Below are positions 19,166 to 29,013 of a DNA stretch of 64,000 bases, piece by piece (the first letter of the stretch is position 1; every line of letters begins with the position of its first letter). The notes beneath the pieces were generated by a model. It was given only the letters and a program-made list of their open reading frames with translations. It ran no database searches and was not told the origin of the DNA. Source of the stretch: Acidobacteria bacterium 28-1 (lineage in GTDB: Bacteria > Acidobacteriota > Blastocatellia > Pyrinomonadales > Pyrinomonadaceae); NCBI GenBank assembly GCA_002050365.1, contig MWYZ01000036.1:1-64000 (forward strand), given 5' to 3'. Both the position numbers and the translations under genes were made by a program.

Positions 19166-22100
19166 CTAATTCTTCCAAAGCGCGATAAAAGCATCAGCCA
19201 GGCGATCGCGCCAGCTAGTCCAATTATGTCCGGTGAATTCTTCGCGGTAAGTGACAGGAAAGCCTTTGCCGCGCAGCATGACATTGACGCGGCGGCTGTC
19301 ATCAACGCCTTCAAATGTTCCGTCGTCAAAATAAAACCGGAATTTTATTTTGCTTACATCGAGTTTCGATAATTCTTTTATAACTCGTTCACTATCAACC
19401 CAAAACGAAGAACTTTGTCCGCCAATACGCCCAAACGTTTCAGGATACTTTAGCCCAACCCATATGCTTGTAATTCCGCCCAAAGATGCGCCGAGCAAAG
19501 CACGTCCTTCACGATTTTTGATTGTGTTGTATTTTGCATCAATCGCCGGAACAACTTCTGTCGCCAGAAATTTGGCGTAATCGTCGCTTGCCCAATATTC
19601 TTTCGTGCGGTCTTTATAATCAACAAAAACCATTATAAAAGGTTTAGTTTTTCCGGCTTTGACGAGATTTTCCTGAATTTGGATGGCTTTTGCACGATTG
19701 ATGTAATCGGTTCCATCTTGAAGGTAAAGCGTCGGTAAAAATACTTCCTCGTTTGAATTTATAAGCGGTTGATAAATTTTCACCGTGCGTTTTCCGTAAA
19801 TTTTGCCGTAAATTTCAATTTCTTCAATTTTTGCAGAAGAAAGTTTATCTTCCTTATCCCAAATCGTCGGCTGATAGTCGGGCATCGTGAAAAACGAATT
19901 TTCACTGCCAACGCCGTTGTCGAGTTTACTCGGATTCATCGGGTCGGGAATCCAGTTTCCGTCAATGATGAATTTGTATTCGACTCGCGCTGTTGCGGGA
20001 AATTCCATCACTGCCGCTTTCAAATTTTCTCCAACATCCTGCAAAACCGCGCCGCGAGGCTGCCATCCGGTAAAATCTCCGGCAAGCTGCGCTCGTTTTG
20101 CCGCGCCTCGATAAATAAAGATTGCTTTACCGCCTTCAATTAAGGGACTTTGTTTAGAGTTTTTGACTTTCTCGATGATTTCCGCCGACAGTTTTTTTTC
20201 TTTTTTTAACGCGCCGCCGATTTTGTTTGGCGAGATAAAGGTCGCGCCGTCTGGCGTTTGAATTGCTAAATAGCCGACGGTTTCGCTTACAGGCATTTTC
20301 ATCGTGAAAGAAAATTCGCCATTCGCACTCACTTTAACGCTTTGGCGTTGGTCGTCCAACACGGCGGCGATTATCGAATTCGGCGCGGCTTGTCCCTTGA
20401 CCGTGAAAACTTCTCCGGCTTTCAATGTCGCCAAAGTGTTCGGGTCGGGCGACGAGATATTAAAACCAGTTTGTCCGGGAATACCGTTTCTAACGTAACG
20501 ATTGTAAACAACATCGGGCGTGTCGAGATTTCTGACTTCTTGCAGATTTACTGCTAATCGAATAAATTGCGCCATTGACCACGCAAGCGGAGTTGCCGAG
20601 CCTGTGCCTTCACCGAATTTAAGTTCGGGAATAAATTGTTTGTCTATATTTTTCGGCGTTTCGGCTTTGTCCCAAACTTGTTCGGGAATCATCAAACCTT
20701 CGTTGGAAAAGTTGAGCATTGCGTCAAGACGTTTTTTGGCACTAATATAAAATCCACCTTGAGCGTCTTTAGTTTGAATTTTTTGAGTTTTAATATCTTC
20801 AATAGGATTTAATTTATTCAATGCCAAATGCGCCGCTAATTCATATTGCCCGCGTTCACCCGAGAGCAAAGCCCAAAGCCTTCCTTTTCCGGTATATTTT
20901 CCGTCCCAATTCCAACGCCGTCCGTCGTCCATTTCGCCGTAGCCGTCGTTGTTGTAACGATAAAACGCTTCACCGTTCGGTGTATTGACTTTGATTTTCT
21001 CGTCAATAATTTTGAGAGATTTGACGATTAACGGGTCGTCGGGCGATTTAATTCCCAAACGCACAAGTTCCAAAAATCCCGCGTCAACAATTTCATTTTC
21101 GAGAAAAGTTCCCGCGCCGTTGTTGAGAACGGTTTTTTCATTCGCGTCCGGCGTTCCGTTTTCAGTCAGGCGCAGATAATAATTTCCGTCGCCGTATTTT
21201 CCGGTTGTCGTCGCCGTCCAGCGGTCAACATTTCGCGTCCAATCATCGGCGGTGGCAAGATAAATTGTTGCCGATGCTTCGTCGCCATTTTTCTTGGCAA
21301 TATCCGCCGCGCAAACAAGTCCCGCAATTTCTGCCGCTATCGTCGAAGGCGAATAACCCGACTTTTCTTCCCAACGCTCCTGCACGGTTTTCGGTCCGGT
21401 TTTGACGAGAAAATCGGCAGCTTTTTTCACGTGATTTTCATAAGTTTGTTTGTCGAATCTTTTCAATTGGTAAGCCATAATCAACGGGTAAGCGACTTCA
21501 TCAAGTTGGAGTGAACCCCAGCCGCGTTTGCCGTCGAGCCAGGAATTTTGCGGAAAACTGCCGTCCGGTTTTTGCTGAATATTAAAGAGAAAATCGAGTG
21601 CGCGATTTGCCGCTGCCGTGTCGCCCAAAGCCATATATGCCGTGACAACTTGATATAAATCCCGCGACCAAACCAGATGATAACCGCCGCCGACATCTTC
21701 ATTGGCATTCACGCCGCCGCCCCACGGTATTGTGAGACTTGCCACATTCGCGCCGCGCACGGTTTTGTCTTCCTGCGCCTTCAAAACCATCGCTGCCATA
21801 TTAAATTGCGCTTGATATTTCGGCTCGACTTTTGGAATAGTTTTAATGTAATCGCTCCAGCCTTTTTCGTACTCCTGATTATTTTTACCAAAACCCTTTT
21901 GAACCGAAATCGTCGCTGTTTGCAGTGCTTCTTCCGGCGTTTTACCGAATCCCAAACTCAATTGAAAAAGTTCGTGATTGTTTAATAAAAACTTTGAGTT
22001 TATATGAGCGAGTTGAATGACATTTCCGTTTTCGGCACGTGGAAATTGATTGGTAATTTTTCCGTCACGTTTTAACTGTTCGATGCCGTCGCTCGTTCCC

Positions 22101-22711
22101 AAAAAACCGTTTGTCATTTCGCTGAATTCGCACGAATCGCTTTTACAGACGAGAGCAGATGCCTTGTCGCGATCTGATGAAAGGAAAGCCTTTTCAAGTG
22201 TCCAAGCCGTGTCGTGCATTCCGGTGTTGTTCAAAGACGGGTCGTAATAAACATAAAGTTGAAGGTCTGCTATTCTCGGCGTGAATGCCACACTAATTAA
22301 AATAGAATTATGTGCGGGGTCAATTGTATAGCTTTTTTGGATTTCCCACGCGCGGCTTTTGGCTATGTTGATTTGATGAAAACTCAGAGAATCATTTCGT
22401 GAAACTCTGATTTGATGACTCGCGTCGTCGCGTTCGGTTTCAACCGTTTTCCTTTTCGGATTCACAACGACAAACTGCAAAAGATGAACATTCGCCGTCG
22501 TTACATCAGGATAATAAACTTCCGTCATCGCGCCGCCTTGCAGCGTGAACCAGACTTTTGATTCGAGACTCGCGGAAGTTCCGATGGCTTGTTTGCCCGC
22601 GCTCGCCCATTGCGCGTCTTTGCCGGGCGCACCGGGCGCGAGCGTTTGAGCGTTGCTCAAACAAGTAAAAAGTAAAAAGTAAAAAGGCAAAAACGGAAAG
22701 TTTTTTTTCAT
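19166..22711 (-). CDS. Multidomain secreted glycoside hydrolase: GH15 glucoamylase + CBM48/E-set + Fes-type esterase
   Basis: GH15 region (KVWFTLQGGAMTEVYYPDV...WSRDLYQVVTAYMALGD...), CBM48-like (AQLAGDFTGWQPRG...EYKFIIDGNWIPDPMNP), then GRALLGASLGGITSIWVGLKYPE. Confidence 0.88.
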   Translation of the reverse strand: MKKNFPFLPFYFLLFTCLSNAQTLAPGAPGKDAQWASAGKQAIGTSASLESKVWFTLQGGAMTEVYYPDVTTANVHLLQFVVVNPKRKTVETERDDASHQIRVSRNDSLSFHQINIAKSRAWEIQKSYTIDPAHNSILISVAFTPRIADLQLYVYYDPSLNNTGMHDTAWTLEKAFLSSDRDKASALVCKSDSCEFSEMTNGFLGTSDGIEQLKRDGKITNQFPRAENGNVIQLAHINSKFLLNNHELFQLSLGFGKTPEEALQTATISVQKGFGKNNQEYEKGWSDYIKTIPKVEPKYQAQFNMAAMVLKAQEDKTVRGANVASLTIPWGGGVNANEDVGGGYHLVWSRDLYQVVTAYMALGDTAAANRALDFLFNIQQKPDGSFPQNSWLDGKRGWGSLQLDEVAYPLIMAYQLKRFDKQTYENHVKKAADFLVKTGPKTVQERWEEKSGYSPSTIAAEIAGLVCAADIAKKNGDEASATIYLATADDWTRNVDRWTATTTGKYGDGNYYLRLTENGTPDANEKTVLNNGAGTFLENEIVDAGFLELVRLGIKSPDDPLIVKSLKIIDEKIKVNTPNGEAFYRYNNDGYGEMDDGRRWNWDGKYTGKGRLWALLSGERGQYELAAHLALNKLNPIEDIKTQKIQTKDAQGGFYISAKKRLDAMLNFSNEGLMIPEQVWDKAETPKNIDKQFIPELKFGEGTGSATPLAWSMAQFIRLAVNLQEVRNLDTPDVVYNRYVRNGIPGQTGFNISSPDPNTLATLKAGEVFTVKGQAAPNSIIAAVLDDQRQSVKVSANGEFSFTMKMPVSETVGYLAIQTPDGATFISPNKIGGALKKEKKLSAEIIEKVKNSKQSPLIEGGKAIFIYRGAAKRAQLAGDFTGWQPRGAVLQDVGENLKAAVMEFPATARVEYKFIIDGNWIPDPMNPSKLDNGVGSENSFFTMPDYQPTIWDKEDKLSSAKIEEIEIYGKIYGKRTVKIYQPLINSNEEVFLPTLYLQDGTDYINRAKAIQIQENLVKAGKTKPFIMVFVDYKDRTKEYWASDDYAKFLATEVVPAIDAKYNTIKNREGRALLGASLGGITSIWVGLKYPETFGRIGGQSSSFWVDSERVIKELSKLDVSKIKFRFYFDDGTFEGVDDSRRVNVMLRGKGFPVTYREEFTGHNWTSWRDRLADAFIALWKN

Positions 22712-22729
22712 AACTGCAAATCCGATAAA

Positions 22730-24163
22730 TTATTTTTTCTTAAAAATTCTGAATCCGAACGCTTCCAAGCTAATCGTCGGCAAAGCGGCTTTCGCCTGTG
22801 ATTTCGCTTTCATCTTATCGTCGTCCGGCGGCAAAGGCGCGCCGACGTTCGGCGTGATTTCGTCGTAATTTCCTGAAAGCTCGACCGCGCCGAAAAACGG
22901 TTGATTCGAGAAATTTATCGCTACCAGAATTTCTTCATTTCCGCTTTTGCGCGTGAAAGTCAAAACTTTGGTTTCATCGGAATTTTTCAGCCAAGTTAAA
23001 TCACCACGCCGAAGTGCCGCCGAATTTCTGCGGAGCGCAATCATCTGCTCATAAAAGCGCGGAAATTCGGGACGGCGTTCGGCGATTTGCCAGAAAATCG
23101 GCATTTTTTCAAACAATGCGGGCGCGCCTGATTCGGTCGTGTCGCCCGCTTCCATTCCGTTATAAAACATCGGCACGCCGTCGAGCGTGAAAACTAAAGC
23201 CTGCGCCGCGAGCGCAGCTTTTTCGCCGAAACGCGCAATCGCGCGGCGTTCGTCGTGGTTATCGGAAAAACGCATTCGGAGTGCGGCTTTCGGCATTTTT
23301 GCCTTGTCCGCTTCCCAAACTCGGCGAATTTCCGACGCGGGAACATTGCCCTGCAAAACATTCATCATCGCCGAATGATTTGCCCACGAATAATCTAAAT
23401 CAAACGCTTTGACGAGCAAATCGGGCGATTCCCATTCCGCCAGCCAAATCGTATTCGGCTTGATTTTATCTACTTCCGTCCGCGCCGCTTCCCAAAAATC
23501 GGTCGGTATAAATCCGGCGACGTCACAGCGAAAACCGTCCAAATCATATTCGCTCACCCAGGACTTGAGCATCTCAATCATATATTTGCGGAGTTCGGCA
23601 TTGTCGTAATTCAAGTCGGCAACATCCTTCCAATCAGCGACGGGCGGAATGATGTTGCCAGTTTTGTCCTGCGTGTAAAACGCTTTATTTTTCATCATCA
23701 CGCTGTCCCAAGCCGTATGGTTGGCAACCATATCAATAATGACTTTCATTTCGCGTTTATGCGCTTCGGCAATTAATTTCTGCAAATCTGCTTTCGTGCC
23801 GTAATCAGAATTTATAGCGTAATAATCTTTGACAGCGTAAGGCGAGCCGATGGTGCCTTTCGATTTTTCCTTGCCAATCGGGTGAATCGGCATCAGCCAC
23901 AAAACCGTTACGCCGAGATTTTTCAATCTGTCCAAATCACTTGTAATCGAATTAAAATCGCCCTTTTGCGAATATTGCCGCGGGTAAATTTCATAAATCA
24001 CCGCGTCTTTCACCCATTCCTGCGACATTCGCGCATTTTCTTTCGAGAAGTCGCGCGTCGGTTGCTGTGATTTAATGACGGATGAAAAACTCGTCAGCAA
24101 AAGCAGAACGACGATATTACTAATGAAAAATTTATACAAAGTTTTGTGTTTCATAATTTTCAC
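22730..24163 (-). CDS. Alpha-amylase family glycosyl hydrolase (GH13), secreted
   Basis: AVIYEIYPRQYS, VIIDMVANHTAWDS, LDGFRCDVAGFIP, FSDNHDE. Confidence 0.93.
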   Translation of the reverse strand: MKIMKHKTLYKFFISNIVVLLLLTSFSSVIKSQQPTRDFSKENARMSQEWVKDAVIYEIYPRQYSQKGDFNSITSDLDRLKNLGVTVLWLMPIHPIGKEKSKGTIGSPYAVKDYYAINSDYGTKADLQKLIAEAHKREMKVIIDMVANHTAWDSVMMKNKAFYTQDKTGNIIPPVADWKDVADLNYDNAELRKYMIEMLKSWVSEYDLDGFRCDVAGFIPTDFWEAARTEVDKIKPNTIWLAEWESPDLLVKAFDLDYSWANHSAMMNVLQGNVPASEIRRVWEADKAKMPKAALRMRFSDNHDERRAIARFGEKAALAAQALVFTLDGVPMFYNGMEAGDTTESGAPALFEKMPIFWQIAERRPEFPRFYEQMIALRRNSAALRRGDLTWLKNSDETKVLTFTRKSGNEEILVAINFSNQPFFGAVELSGNYDEITPNVGAPLPPDDDKMKAKSQAKAALPTISLEAFGFRIFKKK

Positions 24164-24177
24164 CTTTATAGATTTTC

Positions 24178-25533
24178 TTACTGCTCAGTTCCGGCAACGG
24201 CACTCGCGCTCGGCACGGTAGTGTCAATGTTTGCCGCGCCGACATCTTTGACAATCAACACGCTGAATGCTGCAAGGAGCATTACGAAACCGCCGAGCAG
24301 CACGACGTTGAGCGGGTCTTTGCCGAGAATGTTTTCGTAGATTTGCGGCACAATCAGGGACATCACAATCTGCGGTAGAACGATGAATAAGTTGAAAACG
24401 CCCATATAAACGCCCATCCGCGAAGGTTTTATAGCACCGGCTAAAATGACATACGGCATTGAAAGAATCGAAGCCCAGGCGATGCCGACTCCCGCCATAC
24501 CGACCCACAAAAAATACTTGTCCTGCGCGTAATACGTCGAAAGCAAGCCCAAACCGCCGAGAGCCAAACAAATAAAATGCGTCGTTTTGCGGTTGGTCGC
24601 TTTAGCAAATGGCGGAATCAAAAAAGCGACGAGAAAACAGCCGACGTTATAAACCGCAAAGGAAAGTCCGCCCCATTCGGTTCCGGCGGCGAACAGCGGC
24701 GATTTTTCGTCGGGCGCGAGAAAAATGTGACGCGCCACCGCCAAACCATAAAACTGCCACATACACGGCAAGGCAAACCAGGTGAAAAACTGCACGACGG
24801 CGAGCTGCTTCATCGTCGTCGGCATATCTTTTAGGGCATCCCAAATCTCTTTGAAAATATGACTGACGACATTTTCTTGCGATTGTTTGCGCCGAAATTC
24901 TTCGATGTCTTCGGGCGGATATTCTTTCGTGCTGACGACCGTCCACAAAACCGCGACAAGAAAAGCCGCTGCTCCAATAATAAAAGCGTAAAGCGTCGCG
25001 TTCGGAATGCCGCTCGCCATCACGCCCGTCACGCCGAGAGTTGCCAGAATAAACGGTGCGGCGTTCGCCAGAGTTTGTCCGATGCCGATGAAAAACGACT
25101 GCATCACGAAACCGGTCGTGCGCTGTTCTTCTGGCAATTTATCACCGACGAACGCGCGAAATGGTTCCATACTTGTATTGATGCTTGCATCCAAAATCCA
25201 CAAAAGGCTCGCCGCCATCCAGAGTGCTGATGAAAACGGCATCAGAAGAAGACAAATGCTCGACAAAATTGCGCCAACCAAAAAATAAGGGCGGCGGCGA
25301 CCGAGCCGATTCCAGGTTCGGTCGCTCATCGCGCCGATAACCGGCTGAATCAGCAAACCCGTAATCGGTCCAGCCAGCCATAAATACGGCAAACTGCTTT
25401 CTTCCGCGCCCAGATATTTATAAATCGGCGACATATTTGCCTGCTGCAAGCCGAATCCAATCTGAATTCCCATAAAGCCGAAGCTCATATTCCAGATTTG
25501 CCAAAAACTCAAACGCGGTTTGGTGTTCATCAA
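24178..25533 (-). CDS. MFS/GPH-type sugar (maltose/maltodextrin) transporter
   Basis: SFGFMGIQIGFGLQQANMSPIYKYLGA..., GPITGLLIQPVIGAMSDRTWNRLGRRRPYF; multiple TM segments. Confidence 0.88.
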   Translation of the reverse strand: MMNTKPRLSFWQIWNMSFGFMGIQIGFGLQQANMSPIYKYLGAEESSLPYLWLAGPITGLLIQPVIGAMSDRTWNRLGRRRPYFLVGAILSSICLLLMPFSSALWMAASLLWILDASINTSMEPFRAFVGDKLPEEQRTTGFVMQSFFIGIGQTLANAAPFILATLGVTGVMASGIPNATLYAFIIGAAAFLVAVLWTVVSTKEYPPEDIEEFRRKQSQENVVSHIFKEIWDALKDMPTTMKQLAVVQFFTWFALPCMWQFYGLAVARHIFLAPDEKSPLFAAGTEWGGLSFAVYNVGCFLVAFLIPPFAKATNRKTTHFICLALGGLGLLSTYYAQDKYFLWVGMAGVGIAWASILSMPYVILAGAIKPSRMGVYMGVFNLFIVLPQIVMSLIVPQIYENILGKDPLNVVLLGGFVMLLAAFSVLIVKDVGAANIDTTVPSASAVAGTEQ

Positions 25534-25548
25534 TTTTTCCTCAAAAAA

Positions 25549-27444
25549 TTATTTGATTGTAAAAATTCCTGCGGTTCGCGCGGGCATTGAAAATTTTATT
25601 TTACCGTTTTCAATTTTTACGTCTTTCACTTTTTCCAAACGGTCGTTTAAAGTCGCATTTCCCGAAAACTGTTTAATCATCGAAACGTCAAACTGCACGT
25701 TAGCCGCATTGGTGTCGTTATTGAAAATCGTCAGGACTGCTTGATTTTCCTTGACGCGCGCGTAAGCCATCTGTTGTTCTTCGTCCAACAAATCAATCGA
25801 TTTTCCGTTTCGCAAAGGCTCAAGCTCACGACGCAGTTTTCCTAAAAGCGCAAGATGATTCCAAACGTCTTTTTCTTCGGCGGTTCTGCCTGAATTCGTA
25901 AAAGCGTTTCGCGTATCGCTGGGAAAGCCGCCGGGAAAATCGCGCCGGTTGTCGGGGTCGCTGCCGCCGCGCATCGCCAGTTCGTCGCCGTAATAAAGAA
26001 GCGGCGTGCCGCGCGAAGTCATAATCAAAGTCTGCGCCATTTTCAAGCCTTCAACCGTCGCGCCTTCTTCGTTCATAAATCGCGGCATATCGTGAACACC
26101 GAGAAATGTCGTCAAGACGCTCGGATTTGGATAAAGCCAATCTTTGGCAAACATCTGAGAAACTTCACGGATATTTTTGCCTTGCGCGAAAGCATTGCGA
26201 ATCGAATAAAAAAGTGCAAAGTCATAGAGCGTATCAATTTGCGTATCAATTCCGTCGTGTCCGCGCCTTCCGGTTTGAAAATACGAAATCAATGCCGGGT
26301 CACCGTCGTAAAGTTCGCCCAGGATGTTTACGTTCGGATATTCGCGTTTTATTGCGCCGCCCCATTTTTGCCAGAACGTGCGCGGAACATGCGGCAAAGT
26401 GTCCATCCGAATCGCGTCGAAGCCGTTCATTTCCAGCCACCAAATCGAATTTTGAATCAGGTATTTTTCAACTTCCGGGTCGTCTTGATTAAAATCAGGC
26501 AGGATGTCTATAAACCATCCGTCAATGTTGCGTTTCTGCGTTTGATAAGTCGCGCGCGGATTCATCGCCGTCCATTTCTGCCAGTTGTTTGAAACGTGAT
26601 TTTCAACCGTTCCATTCCACCAGGTCGGTGTTGGCGGGTCGTTCGCCCAGACGTGATACGGTCCGGTGTGATTCGCCACCTGGTCTTGAATCACTTTCAA
26701 ACCGAGCGCGTGCGCTTTATCAATCAACTCTCGAAGTTTCGCAAACGTGCCGAGATGCTCGTCAACCGCATACATATCAATTGCGCCGTAGCCGTGATAA
26801 CCGGTCGTAGCCGGAACGCCTTCGTAAACTTCCTTTGTATCGAGTTGGTCGTTGTTGTCATAAACCGGCGTTGTCCAAATCGCCGTTACGCCCAAAGATT
26901 TCAAGTAAGGCAATTTATCAATCACGCCTTGAAGGTCGCCGCCGTGATAATGTCGACCTTTCGAGCGGTCGTATAAACCTTTCGACTTCGGTGGATCATT
27001 ATTTGATTGGTCGCCGTCAGCGAATCGGTCGGGCATCAAAAAATAAATCACATCGTCGGGCGTGTAACCCTGAAAACGATTTTGGCGCGGCATCTTTTGG
27101 GAAATTTCAAAAGGCGCGTTGACGAAACCGTTTCTCGTTTCGACCTTAAAGTTATATTTTCCGGCTTTTGTATTCGGCACAATTTCAACATCGAAAAATA
27201 GATAATGTCCATTCTCGCTGTGGCGAAAATTATATGTTTTCAAACCGCTGTTCATTGGTGATAAAACATTTGCGCCGCTTAAATTTTTTCCGCGAATCAG
27301 CACACGAACAGGATTAACCGTCATATTCGCCCACCAATTCGGCGGGTCAATTTTTTCAACTGTCGGCGTTTGCGCATTAGCGGTGAGCGACGAGCAATAG
27401 GCGATAAGTAGTAAAAAAATGAAATAATGCAATTTGTTTTTCAT
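25549..27444 (-). CDS. GH13 cyclomaltodextrinase/neopullulanase-like
   Basis: N-terminal VEKIDPPNWWANMTVNPVRVLIRGKNL, YFLMPDRFADGD, VIQDQVANHTG, FDAIRMDTLPHV. Confidence 0.92.
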   Translation of the reverse strand: MKNKLHYFIFLLLIAYCSSLTANAQTPTVEKIDPPNWWANMTVNPVRVLIRGKNLSGANVLSPMNSGLKTYNFRHSENGHYLFFDVEIVPNTKAGKYNFKVETRNGFVNAPFEISQKMPRQNRFQGYTPDDVIYFLMPDRFADGDQSNNDPPKSKGLYDRSKGRHYHGGDLQGVIDKLPYLKSLGVTAIWTTPVYDNNDQLDTKEVYEGVPATTGYHGYGAIDMYAVDEHLGTFAKLRELIDKAHALGLKVIQDQVANHTGPYHVWANDPPTPTWWNGTVENHVSNNWQKWTAMNPRATYQTQKRNIDGWFIDILPDFNQDDPEVEKYLIQNSIWWLEMNGFDAIRMDTLPHVPRTFWQKWGGAIKREYPNVNILGELYDGDPALISYFQTGRRGHDGIDTQIDTLYDFALFYSIRNAFAQGKNIREVSQMFAKDWLYPNPSVLTTFLGVHDMPRFMNEEGATVEGLKMAQTLIMTSRGTPLLYYGDELAMRGGSDPDNRRDFPGGFPSDTRNAFTNSGRTAEEKDVWNHLALLGKLRRELEPLRNGKSIDLLDEEQQMAYARVKENQAVLTIFNNDTNAANVQFDVSMIKQFSGNATLNDRLEKVKDVKIENGKIKFSMPARTAGIFTIK

Positions 27445-29003
27445 AATTTCTTTTTCGTGTCTTTTCGTGTTTGTTCGTGGCTAACTCTTCCGTAAATCTC
27501 GGTCAAACCGCGCAATCTTTGCTTAATTTCATCGGAAAAATCGCCTTCTCGGCATTGCCAATACCAATTTCCCGAACTCGAGGCGGGCAGATTCATCCGC
27601 GCTTCGTTGCCCAAACCTAACAAATCCTGCATCGGCGCAATCGCTGTGTCCGCTACCGATTCCCAAACGGTCTTGATAAAATCCCAGTGAATTGCTTTGC
27701 CGTCCGACTTTAGATAATCCAGACAAAATTCGCGTTCGCGTTTTATCTGTTTAGCATCGCGCGTTGAACTGCTGCCGGCTTGCGAATTGAACCAGCCGAC
27801 CGTGGTATCGTTGTCATGCGTCCCGGTATAGGCAACACAATTTTTTATATAATTATGCGGCAAATCGTGATTATCCGTGCCGCCGCCGAAAGCAAACTGC
27901 AGAATACGCATTCCGGGAAATCCGAAACCGTCGCGCAATTCTTCCACGTCCGGCGTTATCACGCCCAAATCTTCCGCCCAAAACGGCAAATCGTCCAGCG
28001 CATTTTTCAGCGTCTCAAACAATTTTTTGCCCGGCACATTCACCCAACGCCCGTTCTGCGCCGTCGTGTCGCCGCCCGGCACTTCCCAACTTGCCGCAAA
28101 GCCGCGAAAATGGTCAACGCGCACGATGTCAACCGTTTTCAAAGTTGCCTTTACACGATCAATCCACCAACGAAAATTGTCGCGCTGCATTTGCTCCCAA
28201 TTGTAAATCGGATTGCCCCAAAGCTGACCTGTTTTAGAAAAATAATCGGGCGGAACTCCGGCGACAACCTTCGCCGAACCATCTTCGTCAAGTTTGAACT
28301 GCGACGGATTGCACCAAACGTCCGCTGAATCAAGCGCAACAAAAATTGGAATATCGCCGACGATTTTTATATTTTTCGAGCGGCAGTAATTTTTTAATTC
28401 GTTCCATTGCCGGAAGAAAAGCCATTGCTGAAATTTCTGCGCTTGAACTTCTTCGCGCAAATTTTCTGAGGTTTGCGACAAAGCAGCGGTTTTTCGCAAA
28501 AGCAAACCGGCTTCCCATTTCTGCCAGGATTTCTGGTCTTGCGATTTTTTTATCGCGCGAAACAATGCGTAATCGTCCAACCAAGCGGCTTCCTGCTGGC
28601 AAAAAGTCTCAAATTTCCCGCGCAAATTAACGCTCGTCGTCAGACGAAACCGTTCGTAAGCCTTTGCCAGAATCCAAATTTTCCATTCATAAACTTTTCC
28701 GAAATCAACTCTGCCTTCGGGAAAATTAGGTTTCTGATTCGTTTCCTCTTCGTTCAGAAAACCGTCTTCAACAATTTTCTGCGGCGAAATCAGATTCGTA
28801 TTTCCCGCAAACGCTGAAAAACATTGATACGGCGAATCGCCATAACCGGTCGGACCGAGCGGCAAAACCTGCCAATAAGTTTGCTTGGCAGCTGCCAGAA
28901 AATCTACAAACCAGTAGGCTTCATCGCCCAAATCGCCGATGCCGAATTTACTCGGCAAAGATGTCGGATGCAGTAATATGCCGCTGGCTCTCGGAAAATT
29001 CAT
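27441..29003 (-). CDS. malQ: 4-alpha-glucanotransferase
   Basis: RASGILLHPTSLPSKFGIGDLGDEAYWFVDFLA..., VDIVRVDHFRGFAASWEVPGG, YTGTHDNDT. Confidence 0.95.
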   Translation of the reverse strand: MNFPRASGILLHPTSLPSKFGIGDLGDEAYWFVDFLAAAKQTYWQVLPLGPTGYGDSPYQCFSAFAGNTNLISPQKIVEDGFLNEEETNQKPNFPEGRVDFGKVYEWKIWILAKAYERFRLTTSVNLRGKFETFCQQEAAWLDDYALFRAIKKSQDQKSWQKWEAGLLLRKTAALSQTSENLREEVQAQKFQQWLFFRQWNELKNYCRSKNIKIVGDIPIFVALDSADVWCNPSQFKLDEDGSAKVVAGVPPDYFSKTGQLWGNPIYNWEQMQRDNFRWWIDRVKATLKTVDIVRVDHFRGFAASWEVPGGDTTAQNGRWVNVPGKKLFETLKNALDDLPFWAEDLGVITPDVEELRDGFGFPGMRILQFAFGGGTDNHDLPHNYIKNCVAYTGTHDNDTTVGWFNSQAGSSSTRDAKQIKREREFCLDYLKSDGKAIHWDFIKTVWESVADTAIAPMQDLLGLGNEARMNLPASSSGNWYWQCREGDFSDEIKQRLRGLTEIYGRVSHEQTRKDTKKKL

Positions 29004-29013
29004 AATTAGAAAA

